Shown piece by piece: positions 46,397 through 55,771 of a stretch of 64,000 nucleotides of DNA; the stretch's first letter is position 1, and every line of letters begins with the position of its first letter. Below the pieces are notes generated by a model, which was given only the letters and a program-made list of their open reading frames with translations, ran no database searches and was not told where the DNA came from. A program made the translations under genes and the position numbers. The DNA lies in the NCBI GenBank assembly GCA_023412715.1, contig JAEZCC010000044.1, positions 138,024 through 202,023 of the forward strand, written 5' to 3'. The stretch is from Bacillota bacterium (GTDB lineage: Bacteria; Bacillota; Clostridia; Oscillospirales; Acutalibacteraceae).

Positions 46397-47614
46397 TTGA
46401 TTAAAATCAATGAGAATTTTGCCAAACTTCCGGTCAATTATCTCTTCGTTGAAATCGACAACAGGGTAAAAAAGTATTCCGCCGAAAACCCGGGAGCGGA
46501 GATCATCCGCATGGGGATCGGCGATGTCACAAGGCCGCTGCCGAAAGCCGTGACCGACGCCATGGTGAAAGCCTCGAGAGAGTATGAAAACGCCTCCACG
46601 TTTCACGGGTACGGGCCGGAAGCCGGCTATTTTTTTCTGCGCGACGCCATCAGCCGTCACGACTTCAAAAGCCGCGGGGTCGACATCGGCCCGGATGAGA
46701 TTTTTGTGAGCGACGGCGCGAAAAGCGACACGGGGAACATTGGCGACATTTTCAGTACGGACAACGTCGTCGCGGTCTGCGACCCGGTGTACCCGGTCTA
46801 TGTGGACACCAACGTCATGGCCGGGCGGGCGGGGAACCCCTCCGCCGGCGGCTTCGACAGGATTCTGTATATGCCCTGCAGAAAGGAAAACGGTTTTCTG
46901 CCGGAAATTCCGACAAAGCCGGCGGATATGGTCTACCTCTGCTTCCCGAACAACCCGACCGGCGTCGGGATCATCCGCGCGGAGCTTGCAAAATGGGTCG
47001 ATTACGCGCTCGAAAACAAAGCGGTGCTGCTCTACGACGCGGCATACGAAGCGTTTATCACGAGTCCGGACATGCCCCACAGCATCTACGAACTCGAGGG
47101 CGCGAAGAAATGCGCCATCGAGTTCCGCAGCTTTTCGAAGACCGCCGGCTTCACGGGGGTCCGCTGCGCGTACACCATGATCCCGAAAGAACTGAAATTC
47201 TCCGGCGTGTCGCTCAACGCGCTGTGGGCGCGCCGACAGTCCACAAAAATGAACGGCGTTTCCTACGTTGTGCAGCGCGGCGCGGAAGCCGTCTTCTCAG
47301 AGGAAGGGCAAAAGGGCGTCCGCGGGAATATCGCCTATTACCAGGCCAATGCGAAAATCATCCGGGAGGGCCTTGCAAAAGCGGGCTTTACGGTTTACGG
47401 CGGCGTCGATTCGCCGTACGTGTGGCTCAAGACGCCCGCCGGCCTGTCCTCGTGGGAGTTTTTCGACCTTCTGCTGCAGAAAACGAATGTGGTGGGAACA
47501 CCGGGGGCCGGGTTCGGCTCCTGCGGAGAGGGCTATTTCCGCCTGACTTCATTTAATACGAAAGAGAATACGGAAAAGGCCGTAGGGCGGATCGTGAAGG
47601 AATTCGCGCGCTGA
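46397..47614 (+). CDS. dapL: LL-diaminopimelate aminotransferase
   Basis: 405 aa PLP enzyme that makes LL-DAP directly from tetrahydrodipicolinate, bypassing succinylated or acetylated intermediates. MGIGDVTRPLP at the N-terminus, PLP-contact LLYDAAYEAFI and the Schiff-base lysine in SFSKTAGFTGVRCAYT (residue about 255). TTG 46397 follows GAGGAAGGGA and gives the family start IKINENFAKLPVNYLF. It has its own promoter in the dapF 3' end. Confidence 0.94.
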   Translation: MIKINENFAKLPVNYLFVEIDNRVKKYSAENPGAEIIRMGIGDVTRPLPKAVTDAMVKASREYENASTFHGYGPEAGYFFLRDAISRHDFKSRGVDIGPDEIFVSDGAKSDTGNIGDIFSTDNVVAVCDPVYPVYVDTNVMAGRAGNPSAGGFDRILYMPCRKENGFLPEIPTKPADMVYLCFPNNPTGVGIIRAELAKWVDYALENKAVLLYDAAYEAFITSPDMPHSIYELEGAKKCAIEFRSFSKTAGFTGVRCAYTMIPKELKFSGVSLNALWARRQSTKMNGVSYVVQRGAEAVFSEEGQKGVRGNIAYYQANAKIIREGLAKAGFTVYGGVDSPYVWLKTPAGLSSWEFFDLLLQKTNVVGTPGAGFGSCGEGYFRLTSFNTKENTEKAVGRIVKEFAR

Positions 47615-47658
47615 CCCGCCCCCGGCGGAACAGAGACTTAGGAATGGCTGGTGGATCA

Positions 47659-48735
47659 ATGAAGGCTACTTTAATGCTTGAAAACGGCCTGTGCTTTGAG
47701 GGCACGGGCTTCGGCGAGCAGCGCGACACGCTCTGCGAGGTCGTTTTCAACAGCGCGATGTGCGGCTACACGGAGCTGCTGACCGACCCTTCTTACGCGG
47801 GGCAGGGCGTCGTGATGACCTATCCGCTCATCGGCAATTACGGCGTCTGCTACGACGACGCGGAATCTTACCGCCCGTGGGTTTCCGCCTATCTTGTGCA
47901 CAGGCTGTCGGATCTTGCGAGCAATTTCCGCAGCGACGTCGATCTCGGCGTTTTCCTGAAAAACAACCACGTCCCGGGCATGCAGGGCATCGACACCCGC
48001 GCGCTGACGAAAGTCCTGCGCGAAAGCGGCACCATGCGCGGGATGATCGCATACGGCGAGAACCCGGACCGGGAGACCATGAAGAAAAAAATCGGTTCTT
48101 ACCGCATGGAGGCGCTCGTTCCGCTCGTGAGCTGCAAAGAGGCGGAAGTCTACGGCGACGGGCCGGTCAAAGTGTCGCTGGTCGATTACGGGGTCAAGAA
48201 CAACATCATCCGCTCGCTGGTGTCGTGCGGATGCACGGTCAGGCGTTTTCCGCACGACGCGTCTTTTGAAGACCTGATGTCTTTTTCACCCGACGGCGTC
48301 ATGCTGACGAACGGGCCGGGCGACCCCAAGGACTGCAAGACCGAAATCGCGGAGCTGAAACGCGTTTATGACCACGGCGTCCCGACGTTTGCCATTTGCC
48401 TGGGTCATCAGCTGATGGCGCTTGCGCAGGGATTCGACACCTATAAACTGAAATACGGCCACAGGGGCATCAATCACCCGGTCAAAGAGCTTTCACAAAA
48501 CAGGGTTTATATTACGTCCCAGAACCACGGCTATGTGGTGAATGGGGAAACCGTTGATCCTTCAGTCGCTGACGTCAGCTTTATTAGCATGAACGACGGC
48601 AGCATTGAGGGATTAAACTATAAAAACGGCAAAGTGTTCTCGGTCCAGTTTCACCCGGAAGCTTCGCCCGGGCCGCTCGACACGGGATTTTTGTTCGACA
48701 GGTTCCTGCGCCTGATGGGAGGTGACCGCGTGTGA
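47659..48735 (+). CDS. carA: Carbamoyl-phosphate synthase small subunit
   Basis: 358 aa glutaminase. N-terminal CarA domain (VFNSAMCGYTELLTDPSY) and class I amidotransferase domain with nucleophile FAICLGHQLMALA and the His/Glu of FHPEASPGP. I chose ATG 47659, the usual MKATL start; ATG 47644 is in frame. It overlaps carB by 4 bases (GTGA). Carbamoyl phosphate feeds pyrimidine and arginine synthesis. Confidence 0.96.
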   Translation: MKATLMLENGLCFEGTGFGEQRDTLCEVVFNSAMCGYTELLTDPSYAGQGVVMTYPLIGNYGVCYDDAESYRPWVSAYLVHRLSDLASNFRSDVDLGVFLKNNHVPGMQGIDTRALTKVLRESGTMRGMIAYGENPDRETMKKKIGSYRMEALVPLVSCKEAEVYGDGPVKVSLVDYGVKNNIIRSLVSCGCTVRRFPHDASFEDLMSFSPDGVMLTNGPGDPKDCKTEIAELKRVYDHGVPTFAICLGHQLMALAQGFDTYKLKYGHRGINHPVKELSQNRVYITSQNHGYVVNGETVDPSVADVSFISMNDGSIEGLNYKNGKVFSVQFHPEASPGPLDTGFLFDRFLRLMGGDRV

Positions 48736-51700
48736 GCAGACGGGCAGAGATCAAAAAAGTGATTATCATCGGTTCCGGGCCTATCATCATCGGGCAGGCC
48801 GCGGAATTTGACTACGCGGGCACCCAGGCCTGCCGCGCCCTGCGCGAGGAAGGCATCGAGGTCATCCTCATCAACTCCAACCCCGCCACCATCATGACGG
48901 ACAAGCAGATTGCGGACAAGGTCTATATTGAGCCGCTGACCGTGGAGACGATCAAAAAGGTCATCCTGAAAGAAAACCCGGACAGCATCCTGCCGACGCT
49001 CGGCGGGCAGAACGCGCTCAATCTCGCAGTGGAGCTGGAGGAATCCGGTTTTCTGAAAGAAAACCACGTGGAGATGATCGGCACCGACGCCAACACCATC
49101 CGCATGGCGGAGGACCGCGAGCTGTTCAAGGAAGCGATGGACCGCATCCATCAGCCGGTTGCGAAGAGCATGATTGCGGAAAGTCTAGACGACTGCGTCA
49201 AGGCCGCCAAAACAATCGGATACCCGGTCGTCGTGCGCCCGGCCTACACACTGGGCGGCAGCGGGGGCGGCATTGCTGCGGACGAAGAAGATCTGGTCAG
49301 CATTGCGACCGTCGGCCTGCACCGCAGCCGCGTGCACCAGGTGCTGATTGAGCGCAGCATCGCGGGCTGGAAAGAGATTGAATACGAAGTGATGCGCGAC
49401 CGCAACGGCAACTGCATCACGGTCTGCAATATGGAGAACATCGATCCGGTGGGCGTGCACACCGGCGACTCCATCGTCGTCGCGCCCTGCCAGACGCTGG
49501 CCGACAAAGAACTGCAGATGCTCCGCAGCGCGGCGCTCGCCATCATCGAGGAGCTGAAGGTCGAGGGCGGCTGCAACGTGCAGTTCGCACTGAATCCGGA
49601 CAGCTTCAAATACGCGGTCATCGAGGTCAACCCCCGCGTCAGCCGGTCCTCGGCTCTCGCTTCCAAGGCAACGGGTTACCCGATCGCCAAGGTTGCGTCC
49701 AAAATCGCGCTCGGCTATACGCTCGACGAGATTCCGAACGCCATTACAAAGAAAACCTACGCCTGCTTTGAGCCGACGCTCGACTACTGCGTCGTCAAAA
49801 TTCCGCGCTGGCCGTTCGACAAGTTCGTCCACGCCCGGCGCATCCTCGGCACGCAGATGAAGGCGACGGGGGAGGTCATGGGCATCGCCCCGACTTTCGA
49901 GGCGGCGCTGATGAAAGCGATCCGGTGCCTCGAGCAGAACGTCTACAGCCTGATGGACTGCGCATTTGCCGACCTTTCCGACACCGAGCTGGAAGAGCAG
50001 CTGCACGTCGTCGACGACCGCCGCCTCTGGGCGGTCGCGGAAGCACTCCGCCGCGGCGTCGGCAAGGAAAAGATCCATGACATCACAAAAATAGACCTCT
50101 GGTTCCTTCAGAAATTTCTCGATATCATCCATCTGGAGCAGGCGATTGCCGCCGGCCCGCTCGATGAAGCGCTGCTGCGCAGAGCAAAAGAATTCGAGTT
50201 TATGGATAAGACGATTGCGGAGCTCAGCGGAAAAAGCGTGGAGGCGCTGCGCGGGCTGCAGAAAGAGTGGGGAATTCACCCCGTCTACAAAATGGTGGAC
50301 ACCTGCGCGGCGGAATTTGATGCGGAGACGCCGTATTATTATTCCAGCTACGGGGTCACGAACGAATCCCTGCCGCAGAGCGACCGCAAAAAGGTGCTTG
50401 TTATCGGGTCCGGGCCAATCCGAATCGGGCAGGGCATCGAGTTCGATTTCTGCTCCGTCCACAGCGTGTGGGCGCTCAAGGACCTCGGGTACGAGACCAT
50501 CATCGTAAACAACAATCCGGAGACGGTCAGTACGGACTTCGACGTGGCCGACAAGCTGTATTTCGAGCCTCTGACCGAAGAGGACGTGCTCCATATCATC
50601 CAGCTTGAAAAGCCGGACGGTGCCGTCGTACAGTTCGGCGGGCAGACCGCGATCCGTCTTGCCGGGGCGATTGAGAAAATGGGCGTTCCCATCCTCGGCA
50701 GCTCATTCGACAGCATCGACGCCGCCGAAGACAGGGAACGCTTCGACGAAATTCTCAATCAGTGTAAAATTCCGCGTGCGGCGGGCCGCACGGTCTTTAC
50801 CTGCGACGAGGCAATCGGCGCCGCGCACGAGCTCGGGTACCCGGTGCTGGTGCGCCCGTCCTATGTTCTCGGCGGGCAGGGGATGCAGATTGCCTATTCG
50901 GACCAGGACATCATCGAGCAGATCGGCATCATCAACCGCGTCGCGCAGGAGCATCCGATCCTTGTGGACAAATACATCATGGGCACCGAGGTGGAGGTGG
51001 ACGCCGTCTGCGACGGAACGGATACCATGATTCCGGGCATCATGCAGCATATCGAGCGCGCCGGCGTCCATTCCGGCGACAGCATTTCCGTCTACCCCGC
51101 CGTCGGCGTGGAAAAGGAGATGCAGAACCTGATTGTGGAGTACACGCGCCGCCTCGCGCAGGCGCTGCACGTGAGGGGTCTCCTGAACGTGCAGTATATT
51201 GTGAAGGACAACAGGGTCTTCGTCATCGAGGCGAACCCGCGCTCTTCCAGGACGGTGCCGTACATCAGCAAGGTCACGGGTATCCCGATTGTCCCCCTTG
51301 CCGTAAGCACTTTTTTCGGGAAGACGCTTCCCGAAATGGGCTACCATTACGGCCTGCAGAAAGAACGTGATCTGGTGGCCATCAAGATGCCGGTTTTCTC
51401 CTTCGAAAAACTCTATGGGCAGGACGTGAACCTCGGCCCCGAGATGAAATCCACCGGCGAGGTGCTGGGCGTCGCCAAAACGTACGACGAGGCCCTGATC
51501 AAGGCGTTCTACGGCGCGGGATTCCACCTGATTGAAAAGGGCAACGTGATTATCACGGTCAAAGACAGCGACAAGGAAGAAGTCCTGCCGATTGCAAAGG
51601 GGCTTTACGACCTGGGCTGGACCATCTTTTCGACGGCCGGCACGTCGGACTTTCTGAACGACCGCGGGATTCCGACCATACGGCTGCACAAAATAGGCGA

Positions 51701-51950
51701 GGCGAAACCGGACATTTTGGATCAGATCCTTTCCGGGAAGATCAACCTTGTCATCAATACGCCGTCAAAGGGCGTGGCGCACCATCGCGACGGCTACCAG
51801 ATCCGCCGCAACGCGGTCGAAGCCGGCATCCCGTGCCTGACCTCGCTCGACACGGCCAACGCGTTCCTGACGTGCGCGCGCCACATCGACACGACCCAGC
51901 TTTCCGTCGTGGATATCACGAAGGTGTCCGCATTCCTGAATTTCATCTGA
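48732..51950 (+). CDS. carB: Carbamoyl-phosphate synthase large subunit
   Basis: 1072 aa, GTG start overlapping the carA stop. Two homologous ATP-grasp halves (VIIIGSGPIIIGQAAEFDYA near residue 10 and VLVIGSGPIRIGQGIEFDFC near residue 557) and a C-terminal MGS-like allosteric domain (LGWTIFSTAGTSDFLNDRG). A short GC hairpin without T-run (51963-51979) follows. Confidence 0.97.
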   Translation: MSRRAEIKKVIIIGSGPIIIGQAAEFDYAGTQACRALREEGIEVILINSNPATIMTDKQIADKVYIEPLTVETIKKVILKENPDSILPTLGGQNALNLAVELEESGFLKENHVEMIGTDANTIRMAEDRELFKEAMDRIHQPVAKSMIAESLDDCVKAAKTIGYPVVVRPAYTLGGSGGGIAADEEDLVSIATVGLHRSRVHQVLIERSIAGWKEIEYEVMRDRNGNCITVCNMENIDPVGVHTGDSIVVAPCQTLADKELQMLRSAALAIIEELKVEGGCNVQFALNPDSFKYAVIEVNPRVSRSSALASKATGYPIAKVASKIALGYTLDEIPNAITKKTYACFEPTLDYCVVKIPRWPFDKFVHARRILGTQMKATGEVMGIAPTFEAALMKAIRCLEQNVYSLMDCAFADLSDTELEEQLHVVDDRRLWAVAEALRRGVGKEKIHDITKIDLWFLQKFLDIIHLEQAIAAGPLDEALLRRAKEFEFMDKTIAELSGKSVEALRGLQKEWGIHPVYKMVDTCAAEFDAETPYYYSSYGVTNESLPQSDRKKVLVIGSGPIRIGQGIEFDFCSVHSVWALKDLGYETIIVNNNPETVSTDFDVADKLYFEPLTEEDVLHIIQLEKPDGAVVQFGGQTAIRLAGAIEKMGVPILGSSFDSIDAAEDRERFDEILNQCKIPRAAGRTVFTCDEAIGAAHELGYPVLVRPSYVLGGQGMQIAYSDQDIIEQIGIINRVAQEHPILVDKYIMGTEVEVDAVCDGTDTMIPGIMQHIERAGVHSGDSISVYPAVGVEKEMQNLIVEYTRRLAQALHVRGLLNVQYIVKDNRVFVIEANPRSSRTVPYISKVTGIPIVPLAVSTFFGKTLPEMGYHYGLQKERDLVAIKMPVFSFEKLYGQDVNLGPEMKSTGEVLGVAKTYDEALIKAFYGAGFHLIEKGNVIITVKDSDKEEVLPIAKGLYDLGWTIFSTAGTSDFLNDRGIPTIRLHKIGEAKPDILDQILSGKINLVINTPSKGVAHHRDGYQIRRNAVEAGIPCLTSLDTANAFLTCARHIDTTQLSVVDITKVSAFLNFI

Positions 51951-52019
51951 CCGACAGAAGTCCGCGGCCTTTGGCCGCGTCATAAATAAACCTTTACAGA
52001 ATCATCGGAGGGAATTACC

Positions 52020-52724
52020 GTGGAGAAAAAAGAGCAGATTTACGAAGGCAAAGCAAAAAAAGTGTTTGCGACGGATGATGCGGACACCTGCATCGTTGAT
52101 TATAAGGACGATGCGACGGCCTTCAACGGCCTGAAAAAGGGTACCATTCTCGGCAAGGGCGTCGTCAACAACAAAATGTCCAATTATCTGTTCCAGCTTC
52201 TGGAGAAAAAGGGAATCCCGACTCATTTTATCAGACAGCTCAGCGACCGGGAAACGCTGGTGAAAAAGGTCGAAATCGTTCCGCTCGAGGTCATTGTGCG
52301 CAACAAGGCGGCCGGAAGCCTGTCGAAACGTCTCGGCCTGCCGGAAGGCACGCCGATGAAATGCCCGGTGCTCGAGTTCTGCTACAAGAGCGACGAGCTG
52401 GGCGACCCAATGGTGAACGAGACGCATATCCTCGCCGCAGGGTTTGCCATCAAAGAAGAAATCGACAAAATTACGGAAATGGCTCTGAAAATCAACGATA
52501 TCCTGTGTGAGTTCTTCCTGTCCGTCAACATCGAGCTGATCGACTTCAAGCTGGAATTCGGCCGCTACCACGGGACGATTCTCCTCGCGGACGAGATTTC
52601 GCCGGACACCTGCCGCTTCTGGGACGTTCACACCCACGAAAAGCTCGACAAGGACCGCTTCCGCCGCGACCTCGGCGGGGTGGAGGAAGCTTATCAGGAA
52701 GTCATGAAAAGGATCGGGCTGTAA
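52020..52724 (+). CDS. purC: SAICAR synthetase
   Basis: 234 aa, GTG start with CGGAGGG upstream. Joins CAIR and aspartate in purine synthesis. YEGKAKKVFATDD, KMSNYLFQLLEKKGIPTHF and LILADEISPDTCR-type segment (here LLADEISPDTCRFWD) are diagnostic. Its stop overlaps the purF start by one base. Confidence 0.96.
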   Translation: MEKKEQIYEGKAKKVFATDDADTCIVDYKDDATAFNGLKKGTILGKGVVNNKMSNYLFQLLEKKGIPTHFIRQLSDRETLVKKVEIVPLEVIVRNKAAGSLSKRLGLPEGTPMKCPVLEFCYKSDELGDPMVNETHILAAGFAIKEEIDKITEMALKINDILCEFFLSVNIELIDFKLEFGRYHGTILLADEISPDTCRFWDVHTHEKLDKDRFRRDLGGVEEAYQEVMKRIGL

Positions 52725-54190
52725 TGAACGATACGCGCTTGGTGCCCTCTCTGCCGGATTTTGAACCGGACCATCCCGGGGAAGAATGCGGTGTTTTCGG
52801 CATTTATTCCGACGGGAGCGTCAACCCGGCTTACGCCGCCTACAACGGCCTTCTTGCCCTGCAGCACAGGGGGCAGGAAAGCTGCGGCATTGCCGTAAAC
52901 GACCGCGGCGTCATTTCGTATTTCAAGGACATGGGCCTTGTGACGGAGACGTTCAGCCACGAAACGCTGGACCGCCTCACGGGGCAGATTGCCGTCGGGC
53001 ACGTGAGGTACTCGACCTGCGGCGCAAGCGTGCGCGAAAACGCACAGCCCCTCGTGATGCGCTACATCAAGGGCACGCTCGCCATCGCGCACAACGGCAA
53101 CCTGACCAACGCGTACGAGCTGCATCAGCTTCTTGCAAAACAGGGCTGCATTTTCCAGACGACCATCGACTCGGAAGTCATCGCGTATATGATTGCGCGC
53201 GAACGGGTCGGCGCCCCTTCGATCGAAGAGGCCATCCACCGCGCAATGCCAAAGATCCACGGCGCTTATTCCACCATTGTGATGAGCCCGCAGAAGCTGA
53301 TTGCGTTCCGCGACCCACACGGATTCCGGCCGCTCTGCATCGGCAAGGCGGGGAGCTCGTGGGTTTTCGCTTCCGAGACGTGCGCGCTCGACGCATGCGG
53401 CGCCGATTTCGTGCGCGACGTCCTCCCCGGCGAAATCGTCATTGCGGACCAAAACGGCCTGCGCACCATCCGCGACCCCGTCACGGTAAAAAAATCCCTC
53501 TGCGTTTTCGAGTATATCTATTTTGCGCGCACGGACAGCATCATCGACGGCATCAGCGTCTACGAGGCCAGAAAAAAAGCCGGCCGGCTGCTGGCAAGGC
53601 AGCACCCCGTGGAGGCCGACATGGTCATCGGCGTGCCGGAATCCGGCATCGACGCCGCCATCGGCTACAGCGAGGAATCGGGCATCCCGTTCCAGAAGGG
53701 CATCGTCAAGAATTCCTATATCGGCCGTACCTTCATCAAGCCGGACCAGTCGGAGAGGGAAAGAAGCGTCCGCATCAAGCTGAACGCGCTTTCCACCGCC
53801 GTGAAGGGCAAGCGCATCGTCATGCTCGACGATTCCATCGTCCGCGGGACGACCAGCGCGCGCATCGTGTCCATGCTCAAAGAGTCCGGGGCGAGGGAAG
53901 TCCATCTGCGCATCAGCTCGCCGCCTTTTTTATGGCCGTGCTATTTTGGCACGGATATCCCGTCGAAAGACGACCTCATCGCGTGCCACCACTCCATTGA
54001 GGAAATCGGAAAAATGAGCTATGCGGACTCCATCGAATTTCTGAGTCTTGAAAATCTGCCGAAGATGCTTGACGGCAAATGCGGCGGCTTCTGCGACGCG
54101 TGCTTCTCCGGGAACTATCCCGCGGAAATCCCGGATTTTTCCGCTTCGCAGAAGGACGGCGACTACTGCACGCCGATTAAGCGCCTTTGA
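52724..54190 (+). CDS. purF: Amidophosphoribosyltransferase
   Basis: 488 aa. First committed step of purine synthesis. A propeptide of about 22 residues precedes the catalytic cysteine in GEECGVFGIYS. The PRPP loop is MLDDSIVRGTTSARIV (residue about 367). Cysteines in KCGGFCDACFSGNYP near the C-terminus fit the 4Fe-4S cluster ligands of Bacillus-type PurF, which makes the enzyme oxygen-sensitive. Confidence 0.96.
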   Translation: MNDTRLVPSLPDFEPDHPGEECGVFGIYSDGSVNPAYAAYNGLLALQHRGQESCGIAVNDRGVISYFKDMGLVTETFSHETLDRLTGQIAVGHVRYSTCGASVRENAQPLVMRYIKGTLAIAHNGNLTNAYELHQLLAKQGCIFQTTIDSEVIAYMIARERVGAPSIEEAIHRAMPKIHGAYSTIVMSPQKLIAFRDPHGFRPLCIGKAGSSWVFASETCALDACGADFVRDVLPGEIVIADQNGLRTIRDPVTVKKSLCVFEYIYFARTDSIIDGISVYEARKKAGRLLARQHPVEADMVIGVPESGIDAAIGYSEESGIPFQKGIVKNSYIGRTFIKPDQSERERSVRIKLNALSTAVKGKRIVMLDDSIVRGTTSARIVSMLKESGAREVHLRISSPPFLWPCYFGTDIPSKDDLIACHHSIEEIGKMSYADSIEFLSLENLPKMLDGKCGGFCDACFSGNYPAEIPDFSASQKDGDYCTPIKRL

Positions 54191-54209
54191 TTCCGGAGGT
54201 TAATGACCA

Positions 54210-55640
54210 TTGAAAAATACGTATGAATCGCCGCTTTCCGCCCGTTACGCCGACGAGAAGATGAAGTATCTCTTCTCGCCGGACATGAAGTTCCGCACCT
54301 GGCGCAGGCTGTGGATTGCCCTCGCAGAAGCGGAAAAAGAGCTTGGCCTTCCTATCACGCAGGAACAGATCGACGAGATGAAAGCGCATCGGGACGACAT
54401 CAACTACGACGTTGCCGAAGCGCGCGAAAAGGTCGTGCGCCACGACGTGATGTCGCACGTCTACGCATTCGGCGTCCAGTGCCCGAAGGCCGAGCCTATT
54501 ATCCATCTTGGCGCGACGTCGTGCTATGTGGGCGACAACACCGACATCATCGTCATGACCGAGGCGCTCCGCTTGGTGCAGAAAAAGATTGTGGACACGG
54601 TCCGCATCCTTGCCGGGTTCGCCGCGCAGTACAAGGACCTGCCTACGCTCGCCTTCACGCATTTTCAGCCGGCGCAGCCCACCACGGTCGGCAAACGCGC
54701 GACGCTGTGGATTCAGGACCTGCTGATGGACCTGGAGGACATGGAATATCTGCTTTCCGGCATGAAGCTGCTCGGCTCGAAGGGCACGACCGGCACGCAG
54801 GCCAGTTTTCTGGAGCTGTTCGACGGTGATAACTGTAAAGTGAAAAAGCTTGACAGCATGATCGCGGAAAAAATGGGCTTTCGGGAGTGCTTTGCGGTTT
54901 CCGGGCAAACCTATTCGAGGAAGCTCGACAGCCGCGTGCTTTCCGTCCTCAGCGGCGTCGCGCAGAGCGCCGCGAAATTCTCGAACGACATCCGCTTGCT
55001 GCAGCACCTGAAAGAGGTCGAAGAGCCGTTTGAGAAGAACCAAATCGGTTCGTCGGCCATGGCCTACAAGCGCAACCCGATGCGCAGCGAACGCATCGCT
55101 TCGCTGGCGCGCTACGTGATTGTCGACAGCCTGAACCCATGCGTGACCGCCGCGGCGCAGTGGTTCGAACGCACGCTGGACGATTCCGCAAACAAACGCA
55201 TCAGCGTCCCGGAAGCGTTCCTGGCCGTGGACGGAATCCTGAACCTTTACGGCAATGTGGCGGACGGGCTTGTGGTCTATCCGAAAGTCATCCGCGCGCA
55301 CCTTGAAAGCGAGCTGCCGTTCATGGCGACGGAAAATATCATGATGGACGCGGTGAAGCGGGGCGCGGACCGCCAGCAGCTCCACGAGCGCATCCGCATG
55401 CATTCCATGGCGGCCTCCAGGATCGTCAAGGAAGAGGGCGGCAGAAACGACCTGCTCCAACGGATTGCGGCGGACCCGCTTTTCGGCGTGACGCTGGAGG
55501 ACCTGAAAAAGGTGGTCAGCCCGGAAAAGTATGTCGGCAGGGCGCCGCAGCAGACGGAAGAATTCCTCGCCGAAACGGTCGGCCCCGTTCTCGAAAAATA
55601 CCGCGGAATCACGGGCGGAACCGTCGAGATTACGGTTTAG
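54210..55640 (+). CDS. purB: Adenylosuccinate lyase
   Basis: 476 aa, TTG start 7 bases after GGAGGT. Acts twice in purine synthesis (SAICAR and adenylosuccinate cleavage). The fumarase-superfamily signature GSSAMAYKRNPMRSE lies near residue 285, and IHLGATSCYVGDNTD near residue 97. The long form resembles human-type ADSL rather than short B. subtilis PurB. Confidence 0.96.
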   Translation: MKNTYESPLSARYADEKMKYLFSPDMKFRTWRRLWIALAEAEKELGLPITQEQIDEMKAHRDDINYDVAEAREKVVRHDVMSHVYAFGVQCPKAEPIIHLGATSCYVGDNTDIIVMTEALRLVQKKIVDTVRILAGFAAQYKDLPTLAFTHFQPAQPTTVGKRATLWIQDLLMDLEDMEYLLSGMKLLGSKGTTGTQASFLELFDGDNCKVKKLDSMIAEKMGFRECFAVSGQTYSRKLDSRVLSVLSGVAQSAAKFSNDIRLLQHLKEVEEPFEKNQIGSSAMAYKRNPMRSERIASLARYVIVDSLNPCVTAAAQWFERTLDDSANKRISVPEAFLAVDGILNLYGNVADGLVVYPKVIRAHLESELPFMATENIMMDAVKRGADRQQLHERIRMHSMAASRIVKEEGGRNDLLQRIAADPLFGVTLEDLKKVVSPEKYVGRAPQQTEEFLAETVGPVLEKYRGITGGTVEITV

Positions 55641-55660
55641 GCGCACGGAGTTTTTCGATT

Positions 55661-55689
55661 TGTTTTTCCGGACGTTTTATGATATGATA
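55661..55689 (+). promoter_or_regulatory. Promoter of purA
   Basis: TTGTTT (55661-55666), 17-base spacer, TATGAT (55684-55689), 82 bases before the chosen start. Confidence 0.5.
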
Positions 55690-55771
55690 TTGAGGTTGTT
55701 CCGGACTGCCTAAATTCAGCCGCGTGGCAGTTCTGTTGATTCCGTAGCGGCACGGCGGAGTGAAATTCATT

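Noticed and set aside
51963..51979. Terminator after carB
   Set aside because: A 7-bp CGCGGCC/GGCCGCG hairpin is present but no T-run follows, so I did not list it as a terminator.
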